From Pseudomonas sp. Root562 (GTDB lineage: Bacteria; Pseudomonadota; Gammaproteobacteria; Pseudomonadales; Pseudomonadaceae), in assembly GCF_001427125.1 (NCBI RefSeq), contig NZ_LMGK01000012.1:427430-491429 (forward strand): a DNA stretch of 64,000 nucleotides, given 5' to 3'. Shown here piece by piece: positions 27,409 to 37,576 of the stretch. Under the pieces are notes generated by a model. It ran no database searches. It saw only the letters and a list, made by a program, of their open reading frames with translations, and was not told the DNA's origin. Both the position numbers and the translations under genes were made by a program. Position 1 is the first letter of the stretch, and every line of letters begins with the position of its first letter.

Positions 27409-28386
27409 ATGGCAAAGCGTATTCAGTTCCGTGCCCATGGCGGCCCCGAAGTGCTTGAGTATGTGGATTACCAACCCGCCGGGCCCGGCCCCAAAGAGGT
27501 CCGTGTGACCAACAAGGCCATCGGCCTGAACTTCATCGATAGCTATTACCGCAGCGGTCTCTACCCACCGCCGTCTCTGCCATCGGGGCTCGGTTCCGAA
27601 GGCGCGGGCGTGGTCGAGGCGGTCGGCAGTGACGTCACGCGGTTCAAGGTCGGCGATCGTGTCGCTTACGGCAGCGGCCCATTGGGGGCCTACAGTGACG
27701 TTCACGTCTTGCCCGAGGCCAATCTGGTTCACCTGCCGGACGCCATCAGCTTCGAGCAGGCGGCAGGAGTGATGCTCAAAGGCCTGACCGTGCAATATCT
27801 GCTGCGCCAGACCTACGAACTCAAGGGTGGCGAAACCATCCTGTTCCACGCGGCAGCGGGTGGTGTCGGCTCGTTGGCTTGCCAATGGGCCAAGGCCTTG
27901 GGCGTCAAGCTGATCGGCACCGTGAGCTCGGCGGAGAAAGCCGCGCTGGCCAAGGCCAACGGCGCCTGGGCGACCATTGATTACAGCCATGAAAACGTCG
28001 CACAACGGGTACTGGAATTGACCGACGGCAAAAAAGTCCCGGTGGTGTACGACGGCGTGGGCAAGGACACTTGGCTGACATCTCTGGACAGCGTCGGGCC
28101 TCGGGGCCTGGTGGTGAGTTTCGGCAACGCATCCGGCGCAGTGGACGGAGTCAACCTGGGGATTCTGGCGGCGAAAGGTTCGCTGTACGTAACCCGGCCG
28201 ACGCTGGGCACCTACGCCAACAACGCCGAAAACCTACAGCATATGGCCGATGAACTGTTCGAGATGATCATCAGTGGCAAGTTGAAGGTGGATATCAGCC
28301 AGACGTATTCACTGGCGGATGCGGCGAAAGCGCAGACTGAATTATCGGCACGGCGTACCACGGGATCGGTGGTTCTGTTGCCTTAA
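27409..28386 (+). CDS. qor: NADPH:quinone oxidoreductase, zeta-crystallin type
   Basis: A 325-residue member of the zinc-free MDR family. It starts MAKRIQFRAHGGPEVLEYVDY. The NADPH loop is AAAGGVGSLACQWAKALG and LIGTVSSAEKAALAKANGA follows. The SYYRSGLYPPPSLPSGLGSEGAG stretch is typical of Qor, and the zinc-binding Cys of alcohol dehydrogenases are absent. It reduces quinones one electron at a time. AGGAGAGAG precedes the ATG. It converges on tsaC across a REP. Confidence 0.93.
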   Translation: MAKRIQFRAHGGPEVLEYVDYQPAGPGPKEVRVTNKAIGLNFIDSYYRSGLYPPPSLPSGLGSEGAGVVEAVGSDVTRFKVGDRVAYGSGPLGAYSDVHVLPEANLVHLPDAISFEQAAGVMLKGLTVQYLLRQTYELKGGETILFHAAAGGVGSLACQWAKALGVKLIGTVSSAEKAALAKANGAWATIDYSHENVAQRVLELTDGKKVPVVYDGVGKDTWLTSLDSVGPRGLVVSFGNASGAVDGVNLGILAAKGSLYVTRPTLGTYANNAENLQHMADELFEMIISGKLKVDISQTYSLADAAKAQTELSARRTTGSVVLLP

Positions 28387-28410
28387 GATTTTCAGCGTCT
28401 GCCAAGGCCT

Positions 28411-28501
28411 CATCGCTGGCAAGCCAGCTCCCACACGTACAGGGTCGGTCACAAATCATGTGAACGACCAGAATCCCGTGGGAGCTGGCTTGCCAGCGAT
28501 G
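28411..28501. repeat. REP doublet, type B
   Basis: Outer arms CATCGCTGGCAAGCCAGCTC (from 28411) and GAGCTGGCTTGCCAGCGATG (to 28501), with a 40-base spacer that can also fold (GGTCGGTCAC...GTGAACGACC). It separates convergent qor and tsaC. Confidence 0.88.
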
Positions 28502-28515
28502 GGGGCGCCTCGGTC

Positions 28516-29073
28516 TCAGCCTGGGCGAACAACGTGCCCCGTCGCCAGATCGCGAATCACGCTCGGGTTCTTGCGCCCACCCAGCAACCCGCCGAGCACC
28601 AGGTCAACCTGCCCGCGGAAATACTGCTCGACGCGAAGCCGCGTACGAGCTGCCGGCCGGCCTTGCGGGTTGGCAGAGGTCGACACCAACGGCCCGACCA
28701 ACGCACACAAATCCCGTACCAGCGGGTGATCACTCACGCGCAGCGCCACGGTTTCATGCACGCCGGTGATCCATGGCGGCAACAGGTTCTGATGCGGCAC
28801 CAGCCAGGTGTTCGGCCCCGGCCAGGTGCTGGCCATGCGGTCCATCCACAGTTCAGGGAAGTCTTCGAACAGGAAATCGAACTGACGGATGTTGTCGGCC
28901 ACCAGGATCAGGCCTTTATCCACTGCCCGGCCCTTGATCAGCAACAAACGCTCGACGGCCTCTTCGTCCCACGGGTCGCAACCCAGGCCCCAGACTGCTT
29001 CGGTTGGGTAGGCAATCACCGCCCCTGCGCGAACTGCTCGTGCGGCTTGCTGCACACGCCAACTGTTGACCAT
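28516..29073 (-). CDS. tsaC: Threonylcarbamoyl-AMP synthase
   Basis: A 185-residue YrdC-type protein, the short form without a Sua5 domain. Motifs: [37 protein letters not shown], and [17 protein letters not shown]. It makes threonylcarbamoyl-AMP for the t6A37 modification of ANN-decoding tRNAs. It lies 54 bases downstream of dprA, the usual dprA-tsaC arrangement. Confidence 0.94.
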   Translation of the reverse strand: MVNSWRVQQAARAVRAGAVIAYPTEAVWGLGCDPWDEEAVERLLLIKGRAVDKGLILVADNIRQFDFLFEDFPELWMDRMASTWPGPNTWLVPHQNLLPPWITGVHETVALRVSDHPLVRDLCALVGPLVSTSANPQGRPAARTRLRVEQYFRGQVDLVLGGLLGGRKNPSVIRDLATGHVVRPG

Positions 29074-29127
29074 GAAAAACTCTCCAGAATAAGGCTCTGC
29101 GCAGTTTACCGATCTTGTTTATAAAAC

Positions 29128-30234
29128 CTAGCTCACCCGCGCAAACCAGCGCCCGTTTTCGCACACCGCGCTGCCGCCCATCTCCAGTTCCGTCAACGCC
29201 GCCAACACGTTGGGCAGCGCCCAGCCGCTGGCGAGGGCCAGCGCTTCACTGGTGTGAGGGGCCGCATGCAGCAGCTTCAACAGCGGATGACTCGTCGCCA
29301 CCTCGCAGGTTTCCGGGAACAACGGCTGTTGCTGCCAACCTCGCAAGGCTTCGAGAATATGTTCAATGGTCTCCACCAGCACCGCGCCGTCGCGGATCAA
29401 CTGGTGGCAACCCCGCGCGCCGGGGTGATGGATCGACCCGGGAATCGCGTAAACCTCACGCCCTTGTTCGGCCGCCAGCCGTGCGGTGATCAACGAACCG
29501 CTGGCCACGCTGGCCTCGACCACCAGCACACCGAGGGACAAACCGCTGATGATGCGGTTACGTCGCGGGAAGTTGCTGGCGCTGGGGCCGGCATCCAGCG
29601 GAAACTCCGAAAGCACCGCGCTGCCCGAGGCGATCATGGCGTCCGCCAGCCGCCGATTGCGCTGTGGATAAAACTTTTCAAGACCCGTGCCAAGTACACC
29701 GACCGTTTGCCCGCCGACATCCAAAGCAGCCTGATGCGCGGCGGCATCGATACCCAGCGCCAACCCGCTGGTGATGACGAAACCGGCACTGGCCAGGCTG
29801 CGGGAAAACGCTGCCGCGGTATCCATGCCCGGCCGAGACGCGCGCCGACTGCCGACCATCGCCAGCTGCGGTTTTTCCAGAATGCCAGGATCGCCCGCGA
29901 CGAATAACAAGGGCGGAGCATCACTGATTTGCGCCAGCAGCGCCGGGTAGTCAACCTGGTCCCACATCAGTAAATGCTGGCCCTGACGCTCCAGCCAGGC
30001 CAATGCGTGGCTTGCTCCATCGCGGATTTCAGGACATCGCCTGGCCTCGGCACACGCCAATGGCAAACCCAGCGCGCGCCAGGCACTGGCCGGTGCACTG
30101 ATCGCTTTCGATGCCGAACCGAACGCCTCGAGCAACTTTTTGAACCGCATCGGCCCGAGTTCCGGCAAACGGTGCAGACGCAAACGAGCTTCCAGCTCCG
30201 CAGGGGAAACCGGTGTAACAGTAGGCCATGACAT
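29128..30234 (-). CDS. dprA: DNA-processing protein DprA
   Basis: A 368-residue protein. It has an N-terminal helical domain, the Rossmann core with MVGSRRASRPGMD, SGLALGIDAAAHQAAL, GTGLEKFYPQRNRRLADAM and FPRRNRIISGLS, and a C-terminal winged helix (HPLLKLLHAAPHTSEALALASGWALPNVLAALTELEM). DprA loads RecA on incoming single-stranded DNA. Its presence outside competent species is common and does not prove natural transformation. An exact DnaA box lies inside it (29663). Confidence 0.95.
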   Translation of the reverse strand: MSWPTVTPVSPAELEARLRLHRLPELGPMRFKKLLEAFGSASKAISAPASAWRALGLPLACAEARRCPEIRDGASHALAWLERQGQHLLMWDQVDYPALLAQISDAPPLLFVAGDPGILEKPQLAMVGSRRASRPGMDTAAAFSRSLASAGFVITSGLALGIDAAAHQAALDVGGQTVGVLGTGLEKFYPQRNRRLADAMIASGSAVLSEFPLDAGPSASNFPRRNRIISGLSLGVLVVEASVASGSLITARLAAEQGREVYAIPGSIHHPGARGCHQLIRDGAVLVETIEHILEALRGWQQQPLFPETCEVATSHPLLKLLHAAPHTSEALALASGWALPNVLAALTELEMGGSAVCENGRWFARVS

Positions 30235-30315
30235 GGATCATCCTTGATCGTTATGAGCACCCGTACAAACGGGAATAAGCTGTGGATAACTCTGTTGGTA
30301 ACTTGTGAAGCACGC

Positions 30316-31341
30316 TTATGGATTTCGCACCTTGTCCATCACCGCCAGCGAACGCGATGCGTTGAGCACCAGCCCGTAGCTGAGCTTGTCGTAGGTGCGG
30401 AAAACCATCAGCAGACCGGCGCGTTCGTCGGGAATTTTCACGGGCTGGCCGCTGATTCGGTCACGCACGGTTTCCCCGGTCTTCATCACCACCAATACAT
30501 TGCCTTCGGCCAGACCATCGCGTTGACCCTTGTTCAGCGTGACCACATCCAACGCACCGATCTGCGTCACGCCGCGCGGCACATCAATGATCAAGCCTTC
30601 GATCTTGCTGCTCGGTGCGCTGGGCATGAACGTCGAGTTGATGGAGCGCTCCTCGCCACTGAACAGGCGGTCGCCAAGGCGTACCTCCTGGGTTGTGCGT
30701 TGCAGCGCCAGCGTAGCGATGTCACCTTCGGTGGCGACGATTTCGCCACCGCCAATGTCATCGGCGTTGATCCCCAAAAACTCCTGGGTTTGTGGATCGG
30801 TATAGACCTTGCCCTGGCGGAAGATGCCGTAGACCGGTTGCGCCAGGTCGAACTGACCGCGGGCGAAGATTCTGTCGCCCATGCCGCTGAGCACGCGTTC
30901 GGCATCACCGGCCACGATGTACGGCGCCTTGTCGAAATCCTCGACCTTGTCGACGATGCGGTTGCTCAGGAGAAAACTGTTGATCGATTTCAGCGGGATG
31001 CTCGGAATCGCATCGGCTACCGGGCTGGTGCGTACCCGCGGCGAAAGCTTGATGGTGCCCCGCGACTCGCCCCGGCTGAGGGTCAGGCGCGGCTGGCCAT
31101 TGACGTAGACCAGCGACAGCGAATCGCCGGGGTAGATCAGATTGGGGTTTTCGATCTGCGGATTGGCTTGCCACAACTGCGGCCACTGCCATGGCTCACG
31201 GAGATACTTTGCGGAAATGTCCCAGAGTGTGTCCCCCGTCACCACGGTGTATCGCTGCGGAAAACCTTCCCGAAGTTGCACTTGCCCGTGCGCGAAACCG
31301 GCCGAAGCCAGAAGGAGCAGGGCGAGTAGTGATTTCCTCAT
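30316..31341 (-). CDS. tsaP: LysM peptidoglycan-binding protein, TsaP-like
   Basis: A 341-residue exported protein: signal peptide [19 protein letters not shown], then one LysM domain (about 30-78; [43 protein letters not shown]), then about 260 residues with a FlgT-like C-terminal part ([20 protein letters not shown]). The P. aeruginosa counterpart in the same position, next to def, is TsaP, which binds peptidoglycan and supports the type IV pilus secretin. It reads toward dprA and is divergent from def. Confidence 0.88.
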   Translation of the reverse strand: MRKSLLALLLLASAGFAHGQVQLREGFPQRYTVVTGDTLWDISAKYLREPWQWPQLWQANPQIENPNLIYPGDSLSLVYVNGQPRLTLSRGESRGTIKLSPRVRTSPVADAIPSIPLKSINSFLLSNRIVDKVEDFDKAPYIVAGDAERVLSGMGDRIFARGQFDLAQPVYGIFRQGKVYTDPQTQEFLGINADDIGGGEIVATEGDIATLALQRTTQEVRLGDRLFSGEERSINSTFMPSAPSSKIEGLIIDVPRGVTQIGALDVVTLNKGQRDGLAEGNVLVVMKTGETVRDRISGQPVKIPDERAGLLMVFRTYDKLSYGLVLNASRSLAVMDKVRNP

Positions 31342-31526
31342 GCGGTGAATCCCTTTATTATGTGCGTTCGCGTGAAACGCCAGAGCCGTCAGTGGCTCGC
31401 TCCCGGCCGGCTTGTCAAAACTTGCTTGTCGACAGAAGGGAGCTACGTTTTACAACGGTAGCCTGCATCTTCGGACCTGCCAGGCCATCGACCCGACTTT
31501 ACTTCACACGTGCAGTAATCAAGCTT

Positions 31527-32033
31527 ATGGCCATTTTAGACATCCTCGAATTTCCCGACTCGCGCCTGCGCACTATCGCCAAACCTGTGGCCGTAGTGGA
31601 CGACGAAGTGCGTCAGTTGGTCGACGACATGTTTGAAACAATGTATGAAGCGCCAGGCATCGGCCTCGCCGCGACCCAGGTCAACGTGCACAAACGTATC
31701 GTCGTGATGGACCTTTCCGAAGACCGAACCGAGCCTCGAGTGTTCATCAACCCCGAGCTCGAACCGCTAACCGACGACATGGGCCAGTATCAGGAAGGCT
31801 GTCTGTCGGTGCCGGGCTTCTACGAAAACGTCGATCGCCCGCAACGGGTCAAGGTCAAGGCGCTGGACCGCGACGGTCAGCCTTACGAACTGATCGCCGA
31901 AGATTTGCTCGCCGTGTGCATCCAGCATGAATGCGACCACCTCAACGGCAAATTGTTCGTCGACTACCTGTCCACGCTCAAACGCGACCGCATCAAGAAG
32001 AAGCTGGAAAAGCTCCATCGCCAGAACGCCTGA
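31527..32033 (+). CDS. def: Peptide deformylase
   Basis: A 168-residue Fe/Zn metalloenzyme that removes the formyl group from new proteins. All three motifs are present: [13 protein letters not shown] (metal Cys) and HECDH (two metal His and the catalytic Glu). The ATG at 31527 ([11 protein letters not shown]) was chosen because it is the known start; the open frame extends far upstream but reads as non-protein. It precedes fmt, with a terminator-like hairpin between. Confidence 0.97.
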   Translation: MAILDILEFPDSRLRTIAKPVAVVDDEVRQLVDDMFETMYEAPGIGLAATQVNVHKRIVVMDLSEDRTEPRVFINPELEPLTDDMGQYQEGCLSVPGFYENVDRPQRVKVKALDRDGQPYELIAEDLLAVCIQHECDHLNGKLFVDYLSTLKRDRIKKKLEKLHRQNA

Positions 32034-32044
32034 TGCCCCTCTTC

Positions 32045-32075
32045 AAAGGCTTGCTGCGGCAAGCCTTTTTCTTTT
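32045..32075 (+). terminator. Intrinsic terminator between def and fmt
   Basis: AAAGGCTTGC, loop TGCG, GCAAGCCTTT, then a T-rich tail. This is a canonical terminator 11 bases after the def stop and about 30 bases before fmt. It should reduce read-through from def into fmt-rsmB-trkA. Confidence 0.85.
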
Positions 32076-32102
32076 CAAGCTGCTTTGTAATCGAGAGCTT
32101 TC

Positions 32103-33062
32103 ATGACTGAGCCACTGCGCATTGTCTTTGCCGGCACCCCGGAATTCGCCGCCGAACACCTCAAGGCCCTGCTGAGCAGCCCTTACGAGATCGTTGCGGT
32201 CTACACCCAGCCGGATCGCCCGGCAGGCCGTGGGCAAAAAATGATGCCAAGCCCGGTCAAGCAGTTGGCACTGGAAAACCACATCCCGGTGTTGCAACCG
32301 CCAACCCTGCGCAACGAAGAGGCCCAGGCTGAACTGGCCGCGTTGAAGCCAGACCTGATGGTGGTGGTCGCCTACGGCCTGATCCTGCCGCAAGTGGTGC
32401 TGGATATTCCGCGCCTGGGCTGCATCAACAGCCATGCCTCGCTGTTGCCGCGCTGGCGCGGTGCAGCGCCGATCCAGCGTGCCGTCGAAGCCGGTGATGC
32501 CGAAAGCGGCGTGACCGTGATGCGCATGGAAGCCGGGCTCGATACCGGGCCGATGCTGCTCAAGGTCACCACGCCGATCAGTGCCGAAGACACCGGTGGC
32601 AGCCTCCACGATCGTCTGGCCGAAATGGGTCCACCGGCCGTGGCCCAGGCGATTGCCGGCCTTGCCGCCGGTACTCTGGAAGGCGAAGTGCAGGACGATA
32701 GCCTCGCCACTTATGCACACAAATTGAACAAAGACGAAGCGCGCATCGACTGGGCTCGCCCGGCGATTGAACTGGAACGTCTGGTCCGCGCCTTCAACCC
32801 TTGGCCGATCACCCACAGCACCTTGAATGGCGAAGCCTTGAAAGTGCTGGCCGCACACCTGGCCGAAGGCAAGGGCACGCCGGGGGAGATTCTTGGCGCC
32901 AGCAAGGACGGCCTGGTCGTCGCTTGTGGTGAACAGGCCCTGTGCCTGACGCGCCTGCAATTGCCCGGTGGCAAGGCACTGAATTTCAGCGACTTGTTCA
33001 ACAGCCGTCGGGAGAAATTCGCCATTGGCACAATTCTCGGTCAAGCGGCGGACGCTCAATGA
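32103..33062 (+). CDS. fmt: Methionyl-tRNA formyltransferase
   Basis: A 319-residue enzyme that formylates initiator Met-tRNA using 10-formyl-THF. Motifs: [14 protein letters not shown] at the start, the catalytic region [20 protein letters not shown], and [19 protein letters not shown]-terminal OB-like domain follows (from about 205). Its TGA overlaps the rsmB ATG (ATGA), showing translational coupling. Confidence 0.97.
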   Translation: MTEPLRIVFAGTPEFAAEHLKALLSSPYEIVAVYTQPDRPAGRGQKMMPSPVKQLALENHIPVLQPPTLRNEEAQAELAALKPDLMVVVAYGLILPQVVLDIPRLGCINSHASLLPRWRGAAPIQRAVEAGDAESGVTVMRMEAGLDTGPMLLKVTTPISAEDTGGSLHDRLAEMGPPAVAQAIAGLAAGTLEGEVQDDSLATYAHKLNKDEARIDWARPAIELERLVRAFNPWPITHSTLNGEALKVLAAHLAEGKGTPGEILGASKDGLVVACGEQALCLTRLQLPGGKALNFSDLFNSRREKFAIGTILGQAADAQ

Positions 33063-34369
33063 ATCCGCGTCTGGCCGCCGCCAAGGCACTTGCCGCTGTC
33101 CTGAACGGAAAAGCATCGCTCAACAGCTCGCTACCCACGCAACTGGACAAGGTCGAGGACCGTGATCGCGGCTTCACTCAGGATCTGGCCTTTGGCACCG
33201 CACGCTGGCAACCGCGCTTGTCGGCACTGGCGGCCAAGCTGTTACAGAAACCGTTCAAGGCTGCCGACGCCGATGTTGAAGCACTGCTGCTGGTCGGCCT
33301 CTATCAACTGCTCTACACCCGCGTCCCGGCCCACGCCGCCATTGGCGAAACCGTTGGCTGCGCCGACAAGCTGAAAAAACCCTGGGCCAAGGCCTTGCTC
33401 AACGCCGTGCTGCGCAATGCCCAGCGCGAAAGCGAAACGATTTTTGCCGAGCTGGAACGTGACCCGGTGGTGCGCACCGCTCACCCGCGCTGGCTGCAAA
33501 AATCCCTGAAGGCCTTCTGGCCGGAACAATGGGAAGCCATCTGCGCGGCGAACAATGCGCATCCGCCAATGATTCTGCGGGTCAATCGTCGCCATCACAG
33601 CCGCGACGCGTATCTCGGCTTGCTGACCAACGCGGGTATCGCCGCCGCCCCGTGTGTCTACAGCCGTGATGGCATCGTGCTCGAAGCGGCCACGGACGTG
33701 CGCAGCCTGCCGGGTTTCGCCGACGGCTGGATCAGCGTGCAGGATGAAGCCGCGCAACTGGCCGCCGACCTGCTGGATCTGGCGCCGGGCCAACGGGTAC
33801 TCGACGCCTGCTGTGCACCGGGTGGCAAGACTTGCCACATCCTTGAAGCCGAGCCAAAGCTGGCCGGCGTCGTAGCGGTCGACCTTGAAGCCAAGCGGCT
33901 GGTGCGCGTGCGTGAAAACCTCGAACGCCTGAAACTCAGCGCCGAACTGATTGCCGCCGATGGCCGTGATACCCAGGCGTGGTGGGATGGCAAGCCGTTC
34001 CAGCGCATCCTGCTCGATGCCCCCTGCTCGGCCACGGGAGTGATTCGTCGTCACCCGGACATCAAGTTGACCCGTCAACCCGACGACATCGCCGCACTCG
34101 CGGTGCTGCAAGGCGAGTTGCTGGACGCGATGTGGGTAACGTTGGAAGTGGGCGGCATTCTGCTCTACGCCACGTGCTCGACATTGCCGACCGAGAACAC
34201 CGAAGTCATCGAAGCCTTCCTCGCTCGCACCCCGGGCGCCCGTGAGCTGGACCTGGCCACCACGGCCGGCATCAAGCAGCCCCACGGTCGCCAATTGCTG
34301 GCGCAAGAGGGCGGACACGACGGTTTCTACTACGCCAAGCTGATCAAGATCGCCGCCGCACGCGGTTAA
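33059..34369 (+). CDS. rsmB: 16S rRNA m5C967 methyltransferase
   Basis: A 436-residue protein. The N-terminal NusB-like RNA-binding domain (1-140) is followed by a Rossmann methyltransferase with SAM loop [15 protein letters not shown]. The two catalytic Cys are in LDAPCSATG and [13 protein letters not shown]. The start at 33059 overlaps the fmt stop; the open frame runs further upstream within fmt but is not needed. Confidence 0.96.
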   Translation: MNPRLAAAKALAAVLNGKASLNSSLPTQLDKVEDRDRGFTQDLAFGTARWQPRLSALAAKLLQKPFKAADADVEALLLVGLYQLLYTRVPAHAAIGETVGCADKLKKPWAKALLNAVLRNAQRESETIFAELERDPVVRTAHPRWLQKSLKAFWPEQWEAICAANNAHPPMILRVNRRHHSRDAYLGLLTNAGIAAAPCVYSRDGIVLEAATDVRSLPGFADGWISVQDEAAQLAADLLDLAPGQRVLDACCAPGGKTCHILEAEPKLAGVVAVDLEAKRLVRVRENLERLKLSAELIAADGRDTQAWWDGKPFQRILLDAPCSATGVIRRHPDIKLTRQPDDIAALAVLQGELLDAMWVTLEVGGILLYATCSTLPTENTEVIEAFLARTPGARELDLATTAGIKQPHGRQLLAQEGGHDGFYYAKLIKIAAARG

Positions 34370-34390
34370 CCGGTTTAAGGGAGTGACTGG

Positions 34391-35767
34391 ATGAAAATCA
34401 TCATCCTCGGCGCAGGGCAGGTCGGCGGTTCGCTGGCGGAACACTTGGCCAGCGAGGCCAACGACATCACGGTGGTCGATACCGACGGTGAGCGCCTGCG
34501 CGACCTCGGCGACCGGCTGGACATCCGCACCGTCCAGGGCCGCGGCTCATTCCCGACCGTGCTGCGCCAGGCCGGGGCCGATGATGCGGACATGCTGGTC
34601 GCCGTGACCAACAGCGATGAAACGAACATGGTCGCCTGCCAGGTCGCCCACACGCTGTTCCACACCCCGACCAAGATCGCCCGGGTGCGCGAGGCTGCCT
34701 ACCTGACCCGCGAAGAGCAGCTGTTCCAGAATGAAGCGATTCCGGTGGATGTGCTGATCAGCCCGGAACAAGTGGTCACCAACTACATCAAGCGCCTGAT
34801 CCAGCACCCCGGCGCCCTGCAGGTGATCGACTTCGCCGAAGGCAAGGCGCAACTGGTGGCCGTGCGCGCTTACTACGGTGGGCCGCTGGTGGGCCAGCAA
34901 TTGCGGCAGTTGCGTGAGCACATGCCGAACGTCGAAACCCGCGTGGCCGCGATTTTCCGCCGCGACCGGCCGATCCTGCCCCAGGGCGACACCGTGATCG
35001 AGGCCGACGACGAGGTGTTTTTCATCGCCGCCAAGGCGAACATTCGCGCCGTGATGAGCGAAATGCGCCGTCTCGACGAGACCTACAAACGCATCGTCAT
35101 CGCCGGTGGCGGTCAGATCGGCGAGCGCTTGGCCGAAGCCATCGAAAGCCGCTATCAAGTGAAGATCATCGAGATGAACCCGGCACGTTGCCGTCATCTC
35201 TCGGACCACCTCGACAGTACTGTGGTCTTGCAAGGTAGCGCCTCGGACCGCGACCTGCTGATGGAAGAAAACATCGCCGACGCCGATCTGTTCCTGGCGC
35301 TGACCAACGACGACGAGGCCAACATCATGTCGTCGCTGCTGGCCAAGCGTCTGGGCGCCAAGAAGGTGATGACCATCATCAACAACCCGGCCTACGTCGA
35401 CCTGATCCAGGGCGGTGACATCGACATCGCCATCAGCCCGCAACTGGCGACCATCGGCACCTTGCTGGCCCACGTGCGACGGGGCGATATCGTCAGTGTG
35501 CACTCACTGCGCCGCGGTGCGGCCGAGGCCATCGAAGCCATCGCCCATGGCGATGCAAAATCGAGCAAGGTGATCGGCAAGGCCATCGAGAACATCGGGC
35601 TGCCACCGGGTACAACGATCGGCGCGATCATCCGCGACGAAGAAGTGATCATTGCCCACGACGATACCGTGATCAAAACCGGTGACCATGTAATCCTGTT
35701 CCTTGTGGATAAAAAGCATATTCGCGATGTGGAAAAGCTGTTCCATGTAGGGTTGAGTTTCTTCTGA
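34391..35767 (+). CDS. trkA: Trk potassium uptake NAD-binding protein
   Basis: A 458-residue cytoplasmic gating protein with two RCK_N/RCK_C repeats. The first Rossmann loop is [17 protein letters not shown]; the second, near residue 235, is [18 protein letters not shown]. It controls the TrkH/G potassium channel in response to nucleotide. It lies 21 bases after rsmB and ends the def-fmt-rsmB-trkA block. A DnaA-box sequence lies in its last codons (35704). Confidence 0.96.
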   Translation: MKIIILGAGQVGGSLAEHLASEANDITVVDTDGERLRDLGDRLDIRTVQGRGSFPTVLRQAGADDADMLVAVTNSDETNMVACQVAHTLFHTPTKIARVREAAYLTREEQLFQNEAIPVDVLISPEQVVTNYIKRLIQHPGALQVIDFAEGKAQLVAVRAYYGGPLVGQQLRQLREHMPNVETRVAAIFRRDRPILPQGDTVIEADDEVFFIAAKANIRAVMSEMRRLDETYKRIVIAGGGQIGERLAEAIESRYQVKIIEMNPARCRHLSDHLDSTVVLQGSASDRDLLMEENIADADLFLALTNDDEANIMSSLLAKRLGAKKVMTIINNPAYVDLIQGGDIDIAISPQLATIGTLLAHVRRGDIVSVHSLRRGAAEAIEAIAHGDAKSSKVIGKAIENIGLPPGTTIGAIIRDEEVIIAHDDTVIKTGDHVILFLVDKKHIRDVEKLFHVGLSFF

Positions 35768-35778
35768 CCCTGCTTTTT

Positions 35779-35910
35779 TGTGGCGAGGGAGCTTGCTCCC
35801 GCTCGGCTGCGCAGCAGTCGCAAAACCTCTGATCGCGATTTATCAGACATAGCCAGGTAGCTCTTCAGCGACCGCTTCGCGCTCGAGCGGGAGCAAGCTC
35901 CCTCGCCACA
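35779..35910. repeat. REP doublet, type A, long spacer
   Basis: Outer arms TGTGGCGAGGGAGCTTGCTC (from 35779) and GAGCAAGCTCCCTCGCCACA (to 35910). The 80-base middle is longer than in the other copies and includes GATCGCGATTTATCAGAC. It lies between trkA and the TPR gene. Confidence 0.87.
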
Positions 35911-35940
35911 GAGATTTCTACTCTCAAAGGAAAAGTGCCC

Positions 35941-36258
35941 ATGATCGAATCCCTGGAAAAAATGCTCGCCAAGGGTGTGGATAACTCTTTACTGCGCTTC
36001 GGCCTGGGCAAGGGTTATCTGGATCTGGGGGAGAACGCCAAGGCGGCGGAGCATTTTCAACGCTGCGTCGATTTCGACCCGAAGTATTCGGCGGCGTGGA
36101 AGCTGCTGGGCAAGGCGCATCTGGCACTTGGGGATCACGCGGCTGCGCGCCAGGCTTGGGAGAAGGGCGTGGAAGCCGCTCGCAACCATGGCGACAAGCA
36201 GGCCGAGAAGGAAATGACAGTGTTTATGAAAAAACTGGACCGAGCCGATCAGAGATAG
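35941..36258 (+). CDS. Tetratricopeptide repeat protein
   Basis: A 105-residue soluble protein with two clear TPR units: LLRFGLGKGYLDLGENAKAAEHFQRCVDFDPKY and SAAWKLLGKAHLALGDHAAARQAWEKGVEAARNHGD. It is likely a protein-protein adaptor of unknown partner. An in-frame GTG six bases upstream (35935) has a slightly better spacing to AAAGGA and is an alternative start. Its last ten bases overlap the 3' end of the convergent PilZ gene. Confidence 0.85.
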   Translation: MIESLEKMLAKGVDNSLLRFGLGKGYLDLGENAKAAEHFQRCVDFDPKYSAAWKLLGKAHLALGDHAAARQAWEKGVEAARNHGDKQAEKEMTVFMKKLDRADQR

Positions 36259-36488
36259 CGCAAGCCAATCCCTTCGACATCCACCTGCACCACTTCCATG
36301 CGCACTCGCGGCGCGCCTGTGGGCAAGTCCTGCACCTGGCCGTAGACCACCGCACCTTTAGGCAAGGCCGCCAGTGCCGGGTGCTTGACGTAGACACCCG
36401 TGTGCGAAAGATTGCGCGTCTGGCCCAGGCATTCGCCGAAGCTTTCGTGGGTGATCTTGATGCGAAATGATTTGCGCTGCTCGGACAT
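36249..36488 (-). CDS. Single PilZ-domain protein
   Basis: A 79-residue protein consisting only of a PilZ domain. The c-di-GMP-binding residues are visible: RKSFRI (RxxxR) at the N terminus and LSHTGVYV (a variant of D/NxSxxG) after about 27 residues. It may act as a c-di-GMP adaptor. The loop reads N-L-S-H-T-G, close to consensus. Both stop codons of this gene and the TPR gene lie inside the other's coding sequence. Confidence 0.85.
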   Translation of the reverse strand: MSEQRKSFRIKITHESFGECLGQTRNLSHTGVYVKHPALAALPKGAVVYGQVQDLPTGAPRVRMEVVQVDVEGIGLRYL

Positions 36489-36529
36489 CTTTTTGCGCCC
36501 TTGAAAATCGATTGTGGATAATCCAGACC

Positions 36530-36621
36530 TGTAGGAGCGAGGCTTGCCCGCGAAGAGGACTTCGCCTTCAATATCGATTGTCGGCTGACAGTCGCCTTCG
36601 CGGGCAAGCCTCGCTCCTACA
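36530..36621. repeat. REP doublet, type C, flanked by DnaA boxes
   Basis: Outer arms TGTAGGAGCGAGGCTTGCCC (from 36530) and GGGCAAGCCTCGCTCCTACA (to 36621). It is bracketed by two inverted exact DnaA boxes (36513-36521 minus, 36624-36632 plus), which extend the palindrome. Confidence 0.87.
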
Positions 36622-36648
36622 GGTTATCCACAGAGTGTGCCAACTGCG

Positions 36649-37536
36649 TCAGTACCAGCGCGCTTCACCGGGTGGGCGCTTCTTGAAGCGCTTCATGCTC
36701 CACATGTACTGGCTCGGATAAGCCCGCACATAGCGCTCGACGACCTGGCTCATGGCCGCGCAGGACTCTGCGGTGTCGGTGCTGTACATGGCCTCTGGCG
36801 CAGCTTCGAGGATCACTTTGTAACCCGAACCATCCGGCAGCCGCAGCGCATGCAGGAAAACGCCGACCGCTTTGCCGCCTGCGAGCATGTTCGGTACAAA
36901 CTTGCTGGTCAGCGCCTGGGTGGCGAAGAACGGCACGAAGATCCCGGCGGATTCGGCCGGTTCCGGGTCAGCCGGAATGCCCACCGCACCACCTTTGCGC
37001 ACTTCCTTGATGACACTGAGGATGCCTTCCTTGGTCGAAGCGGCAACCTTGTTGCCCAATTGCACCCGCTGCTTTTGCAGCAATTCGTCCACCGCCTTCA
37101 ATTTTGGCGGCCGATAGAAAATGATCGGCTTGCACTGGCTGCAATAGAAGTGGTTGAGCACTTCCCAGTTACCCAGATGGCTGGTGATGCCAACCACGCC
37201 CTTGCCCGACGCCAATGCGTCCTTCAAAACATCCAGCCCTTCTACCTCGCGCACCAGATCGATCGAGCGCTGGGCCGGCCAGATCCAGGCGCAGGCGCTT
37301 TCAGTCAGGGATTTGCCGATGTCTTTCAGGCTTTGGCCGACCAGCCGCTCACGTTCGGCGGGGTCCATGTCCGGAAAGCACTTGGCGAGGTTGATCCGTA
37401 CGACATCGCGGGAGCGGTTCGGGGTTTTCCACATGACCCAGCCGATCGCCGAGCCCACGGCCTGCACGGCCCGCCACGGGAGCAGGGCAAACAGCCGCAG
37501 AGCGCCTACCAGCAAGGCGCCTTTAAACTTATCCAC
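36649..37536 (-). CDS. Lipid A late acyltransferase, LpxL/HtrB family
   Basis: A 295-residue inner-membrane-associated acyltransferase. The catalytic HX4E motif is His120-Glu125 in SHLGNWEVLNHF. An N-terminal hydrophobic segment anchors it. It adds a secondary acyl chain to lipid A. Pseudomonads have several paralogues, so whether this one is the laurate or hydroxylaurate enzyme is not decided here. Its 5' end carries a DnaA-box sequence (37529). Confidence 0.9.
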   Translation of the reverse strand: MDKFKGALLVGALRLFALLPWRAVQAVGSAIGWVMWKTPNRSRDVVRINLAKCFPDMDPAERERLVGQSLKDIGKSLTESACAWIWPAQRSIDLVREVEGLDVLKDALASGKGVVGITSHLGNWEVLNHFYCSQCKPIIFYRPPKLKAVDELLQKQRVQLGNKVAASTKEGILSVIKEVRKGGAVGIPADPEPAESAGIFVPFFATQALTSKFVPNMLAGGKAVGVFLHALRLPDGSGYKVILEAAPEAMYSTDTAESCAAMSQVVERYVRAYPSQYMWSMKRFKKRPPGEARWY

Positions 37537-37576
37537 AGGTCACTCCTGATTTTGTGCTGTGCGCGAGGCGGTCATT

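Noticed and set aside
31191..31526. Upstream extension of the def reading frame
   Set aside because: The extra 112 residues are opposite the tsaP start and unlike any deformylase N terminus; [11 protein letters not shown] is the standard start.
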